A DNA stretch of 56,575 nt, taken from Rhodospirillales bacterium (GTDB taxonomy: Bacteria > Pseudomonadota > Alphaproteobacteria > CACIAM-22H2). Each line of letters begins with the position of its first letter. The first letter of the stretch is position 1. The position numbers and the translations under genes are program-made. Where the stretch lies: positions 1 through 56,575 of the forward strand of contig JAEUKX010000068.1 of the NCBI GenBank assembly GCA_016794025.1, given 5' to 3'. Below the pieces are notes generated by a model. That model was given only the letters and a program-made list of their open reading frames with translations, was not told the DNA's origin and searched no databases. This document shows, piece by piece, positions 24,536 through 32,934 of the stretch.

Positions 24536-26284
24536 TCAGTGACTCTCGCGCGCGACATGCGCGCCCGACTTGCCGACGAGGAAATCGAGATCCGCACCAC
24601 GGTCGGCCTGAAGCACATGGTCGACATAGAGGCGGTAGTAGCCGCGCTCGCTTGGCCGCGCAGGCGGCGCCCAATCCGCCTTCCGGCGCTCAAGCTCCGC
24701 CGCCGGCACGTCGAGATGCAGGCGACGCGCGGCGACATCAAGCTCGATCATGTCGCCGTTCCTTACGAGTGCGATAGGCCCGCCGGCTGCCGCCTCCGGG
24801 GCCGTATGAAGGACCGTCGTGCCATAGGCCGTGCCCGACATGCGTGCGTCCGAAATGCGCACCATGTCGCGGATGCCCTTCTTCAGGAGCTTTGCCGGTA
24901 GCGCGAAGTTGCCGACCTCCGGGAAGCCCGGATAGCCGCGCGGGCCGCAGCCCTTCAGCACCATCACGCAGGTCTCGTCGATGTCGAGCGCGGGATCGTC
25001 GATCCGCGCGTCATAGTCCTCGATCGATTCGAATACGACCGCGCGTCCGCGATGCTTCATGAGCGCGGGACTTGCGGCCGAAGGCTTGAGCACCGCGCCG
25101 TTGGGCGCGAGGTTGCCCCGCAGCACGGCGATGCCGCCCTGCGGCTTGAAGGGTGCCGTGAACGGGAAGATCACGTCAGGATCGTGGCTTTTGGCGCCCT
25201 CGTTGTTCTCGCCGATCGTCTTTCCCGTGACGGTCAGCGCATCGACGTGGAGCTTGTGCCGGATCTCCGAGATCACGGCCGGAATGCCGCCTGCGTAGAA
25301 GAACTCCTCCATCAGGTACTTGCCCGACGGCATCAGGTTCACAAGACAGGGCATGTCGCGGCCGAGCCTGTCCCAGTCGTCGAGCGTCAGCTCGACCCCG
25401 ATGCGTCCTGCCATGGCGAGCAGATGGACGACCGCGTTCGTCGAACCGCCAATGGCGCCGTTCACCATGATCGCGTTCTCGAATGCCTGCTTCGTCAGGA
25501 TCTTCGACAGCGTCAGGTCCTCCTTGACCATCTCGACGATCCGCCGGCCCGCCATGTGCGCCAGCGCATAGCGCCGCGCATCGACGCCGGGGATCGCCGC
25601 ATTCGACGGCAGCGCGATTCCCAGCGCTTCCACCATCGAGGCCATCGTCGAGGCGGTCCCCATCGTCATGCAGTGGCCGGACGAGCGCGACATCGCCGCT
25701 TCCGCCTGCTGCAGGTCGGCCATCGTGATCTCGCCGGTCTTGAGCCGCTCGGTGAAGATCCAGCTATGCGTGCCGGAACCGAGCATCTCGCCCTTGTAGC
25801 GGCCGTTCAGCATCGGCCCGCCCGAGACGACGATCGCCGGGATGTCGCAACTCGCCGCACCCATCACGAGCGCGGGCGTCGTCTTGTCGCAACCCGTCAG
25901 CAGCACGACGCCGTCCATCGGCTGCCCGCGGATTGACTCCTCGACATCCATCGAGGCGAGGTTGCGGAACAGCATGGCCGTCGGCCGCAGCAGCACCTCG
26001 GAAAGGCTCGTGACCGGGAATTCGAGCGGAAACCCGCCCATCTCGTAGACGCCGCGCTTCACGTATTCGGCGATCTGGCGGAAATGCCCGTTGCAGGGCG
26101 TGAACTCCGACCAGGTATTGCAGATGCCGATGACCGGGCGGCCGTCGAAGAGATGGTCGGCACGCCCCTGGTTCTTCATCCAGCTCCGGCGGCTGAAGCC
26201 GTCGCGGTCCTGCCGCTTGAACCAGGCATTCGAGCGGAGCTTGTAGCTCCGCGTATCCTGGGGGTCGTCCGACTTGCCGCTCAT
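24536..26284 (-). CDS. IlvD/Edd-family sugar-acid dehydratase (pentonate/aldonate dehydratase type)
   Basis: A 582-residue Fe-S dehydratase converting an aldonic acid to its 2-keto-3-deoxy form. Cluster cysteines are Cys64 (TWSEFTPCN), Cys132 (GCDKTTP) and Cys205 (SSGHCMTMGT). Their 68- and 73-residue spacing matches what I recall for the [2Fe-2S] L-arabinonate dehydratase of Rhizobium. The NQGRADHLFDGRP opening also fits the sugar-acid branch rather than IlvD of valine synthesis. Two in-frame ATGs exist. GGGAGG directly abuts the first (26290) but is six bases from the second (26284), so 26284 is preferred. Last gene of the GntR-led operon; its product would suit the KDPG-type aldolase encoded at 19285. 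Confidence 0.93.
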   Translation of the reverse strand: MSGKSDDPQDTRSYKLRSNAWFKRQDRDGFSRRSWMKNQGRADHLFDGRPVIGICNTWSEFTPCNGHFRQIAEYVKRGVYEMGGFPLEFPVTSLSEVLLRPTAMLFRNLASMDVEESIRGQPMDGVVLLTGCDKTTPALVMGAASCDIPAIVVSGGPMLNGRYKGEMLGSGTHSWIFTERLKTGEITMADLQQAEAAMSRSSGHCMTMGTASTMASMVEALGIALPSNAAIPGVDARRYALAHMAGRRIVEMVKEDLTLSKILTKQAFENAIMVNGAIGGSTNAVVHLLAMAGRIGVELTLDDWDRLGRDMPCLVNLMPSGKYLMEEFFYAGGIPAVISEIRHKLHVDALTVTGKTIGENNEGAKSHDPDVIFPFTAPFKPQGGIAVLRGNLAPNGAVLKPSAASPALMKHRGRAVVFESIEDYDARIDDPALDIDETCVMVLKGCGPRGYPGFPEVGNFALPAKLLKKGIRDMVRISDARMSGTAYGTTVLHTAPEAAAGGPIALVRNGDMIELDVAARRLHLDVPAAELERRKADWAPPARPSERGYYRLYVDHVLQADRGADLDFLVGKSGAHVARESH

Positions 26285-26362
26285 GTACATCCTCCCGGTC
26301 CGGTCGGGCGGACTTCTGCCGCCTCGCGGCGACAGTCTGCCCGTTCGACGGCTCGCACGGCA

Positions 26363-26380
26363 ACGGCCCGTTTCGGCCGT
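26363..26380 (-). terminator. Short hairpin between Gfo/Idh and dehydratase genes
   Basis: ACGGCC (26363-26368), loop CGTTTC, GGCCGT (26375-26380), immediately after the Gfo/Idh stop on the transcribed strand. A six-bp stem without a T-run suggests partial attenuation before the dehydratase gene, not a full terminator. Confidence 0.4.
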
Positions 26381-27382
26381 CTAGCTGGCCGATGCCAGCG
26401 CCTGCTCGAGCAATGCCATCGCGCGCGCGCCGGCGGCGGCGTCCGGCACCTCGATCTTCTCGCCACGCGCGGCGCGCACGAAATCGGCGAGAAGCGCGTG
26501 GTAGCCCTTGTGGTCCTCGTTGGCGGCGGCCGTCAGGTTCGGCTCCCAGACAAGCGTATCCGTGCCGTCGGCCAGCGTCGCCGCGGGATCGGAGACCTTG
26601 AAGGGCGGATGGCGGTAGTAGCGGACCTCGTGGACGTTGCGCACCTCGACGCGCCTGTGGTCGCCCATGACCTGCCACCATTCCATGGGCGTACCTCGCG
26701 ACTGGTGCGTACCGACGACGAGCGTGCCGATCCCGCCCGAGGAAAAACGGAAGTCGACATGCAGCAGCAGCTTGCCGGGCTCGATCTCGTGGCGGCGGGC
26801 CGAAACGGACGCGACCTCGCCCATCAGGTGCGGGACGAGATCGAAATAGTGCACGCAGTGGTGCAGGTAGAAGCCCGTATAGTCGACATCCTTGGCAAAA
26901 TAGGTCGGCGCCGTCATGTACTCGCCAAGGAAGCTCGCGCGCGGGCCGAACTGCGGATCCTTCAGCACGTTCGCCGCGATCCGGTTGGCGGTCGAATAGC
27001 GCTTCATGAAGCCGACCACGACCGGCACGCCGCGCTTCTGCGATGCCGCGGCCAGCTCGCGTGCCTTCTCGGCCGTCGGGGCCGGAGGCTTCTCGATGAA
27101 GACCGGCAGGCCCCGTGCGATCGCGGCAAGGCCGATCTCATGGTGCAGCGCCGGGCCGACGGCCATGCCGACCGCGTCGATATCGTCGCGCGCGAGGAGC
27201 TGGCGCCAGTCCCCGAGGCGGCATTCGGGGGCGACGCCGTGCCGCCGCCCCGCAAGATCGAGCCGGTCGCGCGCCGTGTCGCACAGCGCCCGTACCTCGA
27301 CTTCGTGGCGGACGAGTTGCGGCAGGAGCATCTCCGAGGCGTGGGTGCCGCAGCCGATCCAGCCGATGCGAAGTGCCGTCAT
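26381..27382 (-). CDS. Gfo/Idh/MocA-family oxidoreductase
   Basis: A 333-residue NAD(P)-dependent oxidoreductase. Rossmann motif RIGWIGCGTHASEM (5-18); catalytic EKP at 97-99; then VGFMKRYSTANRIA and DYTGFYLHHCVHYFDLVPHL, where the family's substrate-side His/Asp lie. ATG at 27382 has GAGGAA upstream; the extra open frame before it is inside the isomerase gene. Pairing with a TIM-barrel isomerase/epimerase directly upstream, and a dehydratase downstream, suggests oxidation of a sugar carbon such as C3 of a glycoside, or of an inositol-like ring. Substrate unknown. Confidence 0.92.
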   Translation of the reverse strand: MTALRIGWIGCGTHASEMLLPQLVRHEVEVRALCDTARDRLDLAGRRHGVAPECRLGDWRQLLARDDIDAVGMAVGPALHHEIGLAAIARGLPVFIEKPPAPTAEKARELAAASQKRGVPVVVGFMKRYSTANRIAANVLKDPQFGPRASFLGEYMTAPTYFAKDVDYTGFYLHHCVHYFDLVPHLMGEVASVSARRHEIEPGKLLLHVDFRFSSGGIGTLVVGTHQSRGTPMEWWQVMGDHRRVEVRNVHEVRYYRHPPFKVSDPAATLADGTDTLVWEPNLTAAANEDHKGYHALLADFVRAARGEKIEVPDAAAGARAMALLEQALASAS

Positions 27383-27392
27383 TTTCAGTTCC

Positions 27393-28283
27393 TCATGCCG
27401 TCCGGCGCGCGAACTCGAGCGTCGCCGCAAGATAATCGATGCTGGCAGCGAGCGGACCATCCTCGTCCTTCACAGGCGCCCGCCACTGGGCCAGCGTGAC
27501 GCCCGCAGCCTCGTCGTCGCGCCGGAACGGCTCAAGCACGATGGGCCCCTCGTACGCCACGTCGCGGATCGCGCGCGCGACGGACGCCCAGTCGATGTGG
27601 CCCGATCCCACGAAGCCGCGGTTGTTCTCGTTCGCCTGGAAATGGACGAGGCGCCGGCCCGTCTTGCGGATCGCGTCGGCGATGTCGAATTCCTCCATGT
27701 TCATATGGAAGGTGTCGAGCATGACGCCGACCGACTTGAGCCCGACGCGGTCGACGATCTCAATGGCATGGCGCGCGGTGTTGCACACGTCCGTCTCGAA
27801 GCGGTTGAGCGGTTCCACGCCCAGCAGCACGCCGGCATCCGCCGCGCGCGCGCCTGCGCGCTTCAGCCCGTTCACGACGGCATCGATGCGCCGGCGACGC
27901 TCGTCCGGCGTCACGGGCGTCGGTGCGCGGCCTGCGAAGACCATCGGCGCGCCGTAGAGCGGGCCGCCGACGATGCCGGCGCCCAGTTGCGCGGCGATAT
28001 CCACGCAGCTCTCGAGATACGCCACGCCCGCCTTGCCCGCAGCCGCATCCGCGCTGGCAAGGTCGCGCTGCAGGTTCACGCGCGCAGCCAGAACGCACGA
28101 CAGGCCGGCATCGGCGACGGCCTTTTTCGTCTCCGCCAGATCGAGTTCGCCCGGTTCCGGCACGAGCAGCTCGACGACATCGGCCCCTGCCTTCTTGATG
28201 CGCGCGAAGCATCCGAAATGTTCGCGCGTGAAGGGACGCGCGTAGAACATCGAGATGACGCCGATCGGATTTGCTTTCGTCAT
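27393..28283 (-). CDS. Sugar phosphate isomerase/epimerase family TIM-barrel protein
   Basis: A 296-residue AP-endonuclease-2-type TIM barrel. Metal/substrate residues typical of ketose 3-epimerases are visible: Glu in GVEPLNRFETDVCN, Asp and His in MLDTFHMNMEE, His in HFQANENNRGFVG, and Glu in IVLEPF. That pattern resembles D-tagatose/L-ribulose 3-epimerases. The same fold also supplies lyases that act after C3 oxidation of glycosides. ATG at 28283 overlaps the preceding permease stop (ATGA). It is followed by a Gfo/Idh gene after 10 bases. Confidence 0.9.
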   Translation of the reverse strand: MTKANPIGVISMFYARPFTREHFGCFARIKKAGADVVELLVPEPGELDLAETKKAVADAGLSCVLAARVNLQRDLASADAAAGKAGVAYLESCVDIAAQLGAGIVGGPLYGAPMVFAGRAPTPVTPDERRRRIDAVVNGLKRAGARAADAGVLLGVEPLNRFETDVCNTARHAIEIVDRVGLKSVGVMLDTFHMNMEEFDIADAIRKTGRRLVHFQANENNRGFVGSGHIDWASVARAIRDVAYEGPIVLEPFRRDDEAAGVTLAQWRAPVKDEDGPLAASIDYLAATLEFARRTA

Positions 28284-29116
28284 GCCTTGACCGCACCGGA
28301 GGTGAGCCCTGCCACCAGCCGCCTTTGCACCAGGAGAAAAAGGATGGAAACCGGAAGCGCGATGAGCGCGCCGCCGGCCGTGAGAAGCCCCCACTGGACC
28401 GTGAATTCGCCGATGAAAAGCTGCAGCGCCACCGTCACGGGACGGACCGTCTGCCCCGACAGCATCATCGCGAAAAGGTATTCGTTCCAGGATGTGATGA
28501 AGACGTAGATCGCCGTCGTCACGAGGCCGGGCATGATCAGCGGCAGGATGACCCGGCGGATCGTCTGCAGGCGCGAAGCGCCGTCGATGGTCGCCGCCTC
28601 GTCGAGCTCGCGCGGAATGGCGTTGAAATAGCTCACGAGCATCCAGACCGAGAACGGGATCGAGAAGGTCGAATGCCCGATGATCACGCCCACGAACGTG
28701 TCGATCAGACCGAGCTTCCGCATCAGCACGAACAGCGGGATGATCAGCAGCACGATCGGGAACATGTTGATGACGAGGAACGACGTCAGGATCTGCCGCC
28801 GGCCGGCGAACCGGAAGCGCGAGAACGCATAGGCCGCCGGCACGCTCGTGGCGAGCCCGAGCAGGACGGCACCGCACGCGATGACGAGGCTGTTGAGGAG
28901 ATTGACCGCGAACGAGGTCCGCTCGATCAGCATGGCATAGTGCTCGAACGTCAGACGGCTCGGCAGGTAGCGCACCGGGAAAAGCGCCAGATCGGCCGTG
29001 GGCTTGACCGACGTCAGCAGCATCCATGCGAACGGCGCCAGGGCGAAAGCCAGGATCAGCAGGACGGGAACTTCCACCTGCACGAAGGTCTGCAGCGCGG
29101 AGCGGCGCAGGCTCAT
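28280..29116 (-). CDS. CUT1 sugar ABC transporter permease (MalG type)
   Basis: A 278-residue six-helix permease. Helix 1 is VPVLLILAFALAPFAWMLLTSV, FRFAGRR precedes helix 3, and the coupling loop is LDEAATIDGASRLQTIRRVI. The C-terminus VAGLTSGAVKA is usual for MalG subunits. It shares four-base ATGA overlaps with both neighbours, the MalF-type permease upstream and the isomerase downstream, so transport and catabolic genes are tightly coupled. There is no ATPase gene in the operon. Confidence 0.95.
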   Translation of the reverse strand: MSLRRSALQTFVQVEVPVLLILAFALAPFAWMLLTSVKPTADLALFPVRYLPSRLTFEHYAMLIERTSFAVNLLNSLVIACGAVLLGLATSVPAAYAFSRFRFAGRRQILTSFLVINMFPIVLLIIPLFVLMRKLGLIDTFVGVIIGHSTFSIPFSVWMLVSYFNAIPRELDEAATIDGASRLQTIRRVILPLIMPGLVTTAIYVFITSWNEYLFAMMLSGQTVRPVTVALQLFIGEFTVQWGLLTAGGALIALPVSILFLLVQRRLVAGLTSGAVKA

Positions 29117-29997
29117 GCGTCGAGCTCCTTTGCCTGCCGGCGCACATAGAGCCAGACGATCGCCAGCAGAAGGACCGTGAGCATCAGTGCCAGCGCCGCC
29201 GCATATCCGAATTCCATGCCGCTGTAGGCGCGCAGGAACGCATAGAGCGGCAGCGTATGGGTCGCGTAGCCGGGCCCGCCGCCGGTCATCACGAGGATGA
29301 CGTCAAGCGAGTTGGCGACCCAGATGATGCGCAGCAGGACGGCCGTGGCCACGATCCCGGCGATCGCCGGCGCCGTGACATGGACGAACTGGCGGAATGC
29401 CGATGCCCCGTCGATTTCGGCCGCCTCGTAGAGCTCCTTCGGCACGGTCTGCAGCCCGGCAAGGATCATGATCGCGAAGAACGGAAAGCCCTGCCAGACG
29501 AGCGCCAGCATCACGCAGGCAAGCGCGCTCCGCGGGCCGGCGAGCCAGGCCTGCGGCTGGTCGATGATGCCGATGCGCATCAGCACGTCGTTGAGCACGC
29601 CCGTGTTGAAGTCGAAGATCCACGTCCACATGAGGCCGATGATGACGCTGGGAAGCGCCCACGGGATGATCACCAGCGCGCGCGCGAGGCCGCGCCACCA
29701 GAAGCTCTGGTTGAGGAGAAGCGCCGCCACGAGCCCGAGCGCCAGCTGCGCGAAAACGATGCCGCCCACCCAGACCGCCGAATGGCGCAGCGAGATCCAG
29801 AACACCTCGTCCTTCAGGACGGCGAGGAAGTTGCGTGCGCCCACGAAGCGCGCGTCGTCGGGCGCATAGAGCAGGTAGTCCTGCAGGCTGAAGACGATCG
29901 TCTGCGCCACGGGATAGAGGATCACCGTCGCCGTCACGAGCAGCGCCGGCAGCAGGAATCCGTAGGGTGTCAGGGGGCGGGCCGTCGCCTGTGTCAT
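29113..29997 (-). CDS. CUT1 sugar ABC transporter permease (MalF type)
   Basis: A 294-residue six-helix permease. Helix 1 is GFLLPALLVTATVILYPVAQTIVFSL and the coupling loop is LYEAAEIDGASAFRQFVHVT. The ATG at 29997 (MTQATARPLTPYGF) gives the normal short N-terminus. An ATG 13 codons upstream would add a Pro-rich stretch encoded by the hairpin and is rejected. Preceded by the hairpin 30017-30043. Confidence 0.95.
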   Translation of the reverse strand: MTQATARPLTPYGFLLPALLVTATVILYPVAQTIVFSLQDYLLYAPDDARFVGARNFLAVLKDEVFWISLRHSAVWVGGIVFAQLALGLVAALLLNQSFWWRGLARALVIIPWALPSVIIGLMWTWIFDFNTGVLNDVLMRIGIIDQPQAWLAGPRSALACVMLALVWQGFPFFAIMILAGLQTVPKELYEAAEIDGASAFRQFVHVTAPAIAGIVATAVLLRIIWVANSLDVILVMTGGGPGYATHTLPLYAFLRAYSGMEFGYAAALALMLTVLLLAIVWLYVRRQAKELDA

Positions 29998-30016
29998 ATG
30001 CCTGTCCGTCGCGGGC

Positions 30017-30043
30017 GGCGGGGGTGCCGGCGGCACCCCCGCC
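30017..30043 (-). terminator. GC-rich intercistronic hairpin, binding protein / permease junction
   Basis: A 12-bp perfect stem, GGCGGGGGTGCC (30017-30028) and GGCACCCCCGCC (30032-30043), with a three-base loop. It lies 8 bases after the binding-protein stop on the transcribed strand and has no T-run. Same position and type as the hairpins at 5234, 16205 and 22591. Confidence 0.65.
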
Positions 30044-30051
30044 TTTCCCGG

Positions 30052-31269
30052 TCAGCCGTGGAAGAGCTGCTCCACGGCCTTCATGACCTCGTCCGGATTG
30101 GTCTCGCCGACGAGCGCGCGTTGCAGGTTCGTGGGCAGCACGCGGCCGACGAAGTCCGGCGTCTTGACGTGGTCGGGAAGCGTCTGGGCGATCGGCAGCG
30201 AGGCAAAGCTCGCGTCGACGAAGCGCTTCGGGTGGCCCGTCCAGTTGCGGCCGCCCGACGTGGTGATGGGCAGCTGGCCGCTGAGCTGGGCCTGCTCGAC
30301 ATTGCCGGCACCCGACAGGAAGCTGATCCAGCGGAACGCCGCCTCCTTGACCTTGCTCGACGCGAAGATCGCGTTCGACTCGTCGCCGAAATAGGTCCAG
30401 CCGCCGCCGCCCGGGCCGCGCGGAAGCGGCACGGCCGAGGCCTTGTCGCCCAATGCGGCGACCATCTCGGCCGACGAGCCGATATGGTGGATCGTCATCG
30501 CCGTGCGGCCGGCCTTGAAGCCGTCGACGATCTGGCGGAACGCGTCGGTCGGCGCCGACGGCGGAACGACCTTGTGCTTGGTCGCGAACTCGACGAAGAA
30601 GCGGTTCGCGGCGAGGGCCTTCGCGCTCACCATGCCGCCCTTCTCGAACGATGCGCCGCCGCCCAGCACGAACGGGCCCCAGTTGTCGTGGCAACCGCCG
30701 CCGCCGCGCATGCCGTAGCCGAACATGCCGTCCTTGGTCAGCGCCTTGGCGCAGGCCAGGAACTCGTCGAACGTCTTGGGCGGCTGCAAGCCCGCCTGCT
30801 GGAACAGGTCCTGCCGGTAGTAGAGATAGATGACCACGTAGTGCAGCGGCATATAGTACTGCTTGCCGTCCGGCGCGCGGTTGAGCTTCCAGACGTCGTC
30901 CGAGATGTCGCTGCGGCCGGCCCAGTTGGCAAGGTGGCCGTCAAGCGGCTCGAGCGCGCGCATCTGCGAGAAGCGCGAGAGATAGGCCAGACGCACCATC
31001 GCGCAGTCCGGCTGGTTGCCGGCCACGACGCTCGAGAACATCCGGTTGATGTAATCCGTGCCGCCGCCCCAGGGGATCGCCTCGGCCTGGATCTTGATGC
31101 CGGGGTTCGCCTGCTCGAACTTCGCGACCAATGCGGCCGGCGTGTTCTGCGGGTTGTCGTAGTGATACCACCAGCGGACCGTCGCGACGCCTTGCGCGAT
31201 CGAGGGTGCCGAGAGACCGCCGGCAAGGGCCGACGCCCCGGCCAGCTTCACGAATGTCCTGCGCTTCAT
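30052..31269 (-). CDS. CUT1 sugar ABC transporter substrate-binding protein (Tat-type signal)
   Basis: A 405-residue SBP_bac_1 receptor. MKRRTFVKLAGASALAGG is a twin-arginine-like leader with an SIAQ cleavage region at about 28-31. The mature part begins VATVRWWYHYDNPQNT. Landmarks are GIKIQAEAIPWGGGTDYINR and FKAGRTAMTIHHIGSS. ATG at 31269 overlaps the esterase stop by four bases (ATGA), so the start is secure. Precedes its two permeases after a hairpin. The ligand is probably an oligosaccharide or glycoside, judged only from the esterase, isomerase and Gfo/Idh neighbours. Confidence 0.94.
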   Translation of the reverse strand: MKRRTFVKLAGASALAGGLSAPSIAQGVATVRWWYHYDNPQNTPAALVAKFEQANPGIKIQAEAIPWGGGTDYINRMFSSVVAGNQPDCAMVRLAYLSRFSQMRALEPLDGHLANWAGRSDISDDVWKLNRAPDGKQYYMPLHYVVIYLYYRQDLFQQAGLQPPKTFDEFLACAKALTKDGMFGYGMRGGGGCHDNWGPFVLGGGASFEKGGMVSAKALAANRFFVEFATKHKVVPPSAPTDAFRQIVDGFKAGRTAMTIHHIGSSAEMVAALGDKASAVPLPRGPGGGGWTYFGDESNAIFASSKVKEAAFRWISFLSGAGNVEQAQLSGQLPITTSGGRNWTGHPKRFVDASFASLPIAQTLPDHVKTPDFVGRVLPTNLQRALVGETNPDEVMKAVEQLFHG

Positions 31270-32222
31270 GGCTGTCTTTCTCCCATTTGCGTTGTTGCGA
31301 GTTTTTCTTTGAGGAACCGGCCCGCCGACCGGATGAGATCGCGGGCCGGCGCAAGCCGCCCGCTCATGCGCAGGCAACCGTGCACGACGCCCGGGACATG
31401 CGCGTATTCGAAAGCCACGCCCGCCTCGGCGAGGCGGACCGCCAGACGCGAGGTATCGTCGCGCAGCGGATCGAGCCCGGCGGCCGAAATATGGAGCGGC
31501 GGCAACCCTTCAAGGCGCGCATCGAGCGGTGCCGCGAGCGGCTCCGGCGCTTCGAGCCGGCCGGCGAGGTAGTTCATCCAGTACCAGCGCATGTTGACGG
31601 TGGTGAGAAGGAAACCCTCGCCGAAGGCTTTGTGGCTGGGCGTATCGAAGATCGGCGCGTAGCAGCCGTAGAAAAGTGCCGCCGCCGCCGGCAACCGGCC
31701 GCCTTCGACGCGCGCGCGCAGCATGGCCGCAAGCGCCAGCGTGGCACCGGCGGAATCCCCGGCAAGCGCCAGCCGCGCGGGATCGACGGCATCACCAAGA
31801 CCGCCGCGCCGGACGAATTCGACGGCTGCACACGTGTCGTCGAGCGGTGCCGGAAACGGATGCTCCGGAGCAAGCCTGTAATCGAACCCGAAGACGGCGC
31901 ATCCGGACGCCAGCGCAAGATTGCGCATCGTCCCGTCGTGCGTATCGATCGAACCGAACGTCCAGCCGCCGCCATGGACAAACACGATCACCGGAAGCCG
32001 CCGTGCGGCAGCCGGCAGATAGAGGCGCGCACGCATCGCCCCGGCGCCGGGAATCTCGATCTCGGCGGTTGCCATCGCCGGCGCGCCGCGGCTCCACGCG
32101 ATGGTCGCGGCGTCGTTCTTCGCGCGCGCCGCGGCGATGGGCGGCACCTTGAAGTCGAAGGCGGGAGCCGCACGCATCTCCGCGAGAATGACCTCCATTT
32201 CGGGATGGACGAACGGCTTCAT
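31266..32222 (-). CDS. Alpha/beta hydrolase, hormone-sensitive-lipase (HSL) esterase family
   Basis: A 318-residue cytoplasmic esterase. The oxyanion-hole motif is HGGGW (83-87), the nucleophile Ser157 lies in GDSAG, and the acid and His are in GLDPLRDD and VVHGCLRM. DYRLAPEHPFPAPLDD is typical of the HSL/acetyl-hydrolase group. No signal peptide, so its substrate is imported first. Between the GntR regulator and the binding protein, with ATGA overlaps on both sides. It may strip acyl or aromatic esters from an imported sugar, or hydrolyse a lactone; both are inferences from context. Confidence 0.92.
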   Translation of the reverse strand: MKPFVHPEMEVILAEMRAAPAFDFKVPPIAAARAKNDAATIAWSRGAPAMATAEIEIPGAGAMRARLYLPAAARRLPVIVFVHGGGWTFGSIDTHDGTMRNLALASGCAVFGFDYRLAPEHPFPAPLDDTCAAVEFVRRGGLGDAVDPARLALAGDSAGATLALAAMLRARVEGGRLPAAAALFYGCYAPIFDTPSHKAFGEGFLLTTVNMRWYWMNYLAGRLEAPEPLAAPLDARLEGLPPLHISAAGLDPLRDDTSRLAVRLAEAGVAFEYAHVPGVVHGCLRMSGRLAPARDLIRSAGRFLKEKLATTQMGERQP

Positions 32223-32881
32223 GCTTCGCCCCGCTTAGCGCCGGGGATCTTAACGATCGTATCGATGTGACGGCCGAGCGCCTCGGCCAATCCCTCGCCG
32301 TCACGCGCGGCAAGACGTTCGATCAGCACGTCGTGGCGCGCCGCCGTCTTGGACAGCGCGCGCTTGTGCGAGGGTGCCCAGATCTTCCAGCGGTGCGAAT
32401 GCTTGATGCAGCGCGCGAGGATCTGCTCGAGCGCGTCGAGACCCGAGGCGCGGAAGATCGCGAGATGGAATTCCGTATCCGCTTCCATCAGCGCGTATTC
32501 GTTGCGCTGTGCGGCCGCCTCGTCCATGCGTTCGCGCAGCGCCGCGATCTCGGCCAGTTGTGCCTTGTTGACCTTGCGTGCCGCCTCGATCGCGCCGCGC
32601 GTTTCGATCAGGCGCCGCAGGACGAGCATCTCCTGCGCTTCTTCGGCCGTCAGTCGCGTAACGACCGTGCCGCGCCGCGCCGTCCGCGTCACGAGCCCGT
32701 CCTCCTGCAGGCGCAGCAGTGCCTCGCGGATCGTGCCCTGGCTGCAGCCGATCTCGTGCGCGAGGCCAAGTTCGGTCAGCACGAACTCGGGCTTGTACTC
32801 GTTCATCATGATGCGGCGCTTGACGTGGTCGTAGACCACGTCGGCCGGCCGCAGCAGTTTCCCCGCTTTTGCATTCATCAT
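32219..32881 (-). CDS. GntR-family transcriptional regulator (FCD domain)
   Basis: A 220-residue regulator. The winged helix-turn-helix (about 15-77) contains LTELGLAHEIGCSQGTIREAL. The FCD effector domain (about 85-210) shows the metal/ligand set DTEFHLAIF, RHDVLIER and LGRHID. FCD regulators usually sense organic or sugar acids and repress. First gene of the eight-gene operon ending in the dehydratase. Its start (ATGATG at 32881) lies inside an 18-base dyad and just downstream of a possible promoter, so it probably represses itself and the whole operon. The ligand may be an aldonate substrate of the dehydratase. Confidence 0.92.
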   Translation of the reverse strand: MMNAKAGKLLRPADVVYDHVKRRIMMNEYKPEFVLTELGLAHEIGCSQGTIREALLRLQEDGLVTRTARRGTVVTRLTAEEAQEMLVLRRLIETRGAIEAARKVNKAQLAEIAALRERMDEAAAQRNEYALMEADTEFHLAIFRASGLDALEQILARCIKHSHRWKIWAPSHKRALSKTAARHDVLIERLAARDGEGLAEALGRHIDTIVKIPGAKRGEA

Positions 32882-32897
32882 TATAGATATCGATAAT
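32880..32897. promoter_or_regulatory. Palindromic operator overlapping the GntR start codon
   Basis: ATTATAGATATCGATAAT is an 18-base dyad with a single mismatched pair, centred on GATATC. It covers the GntR start codon and the predicted -10 element. Striking against the GC-rich background. An autoregulatory FCD-GntR site is the simplest reading. Confidence 0.6.
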
Positions 32898-32918
32898 TGA
32901 CCTGCCGGAACGAGTCAA
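32890..32918 (-). promoter_or_regulatory. Candidate promoter of the GntR-led operon
   Basis: On the minus strand TTGACT (32918-32913) and TATCGA (32895-32890) are separated by exactly 17 bases. Initiation seven or so bases on would fall at or next to the ATG, so the message may be leaderless. No Shine-Dalgarno is seen before the start, which agrees. Confidence 0.45.
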
Positions 32919-32934
32919 GCTGCGGCGCCCGCCT

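Noticed and set aside
24536..26284. Annotation as IlvD (branched-chain amino-acid biosynthesis)
   Set aside because: Cysteine spacing, the NQGRADHLFDGRP opening and the catabolic operon context fit sugar-acid dehydratases better.
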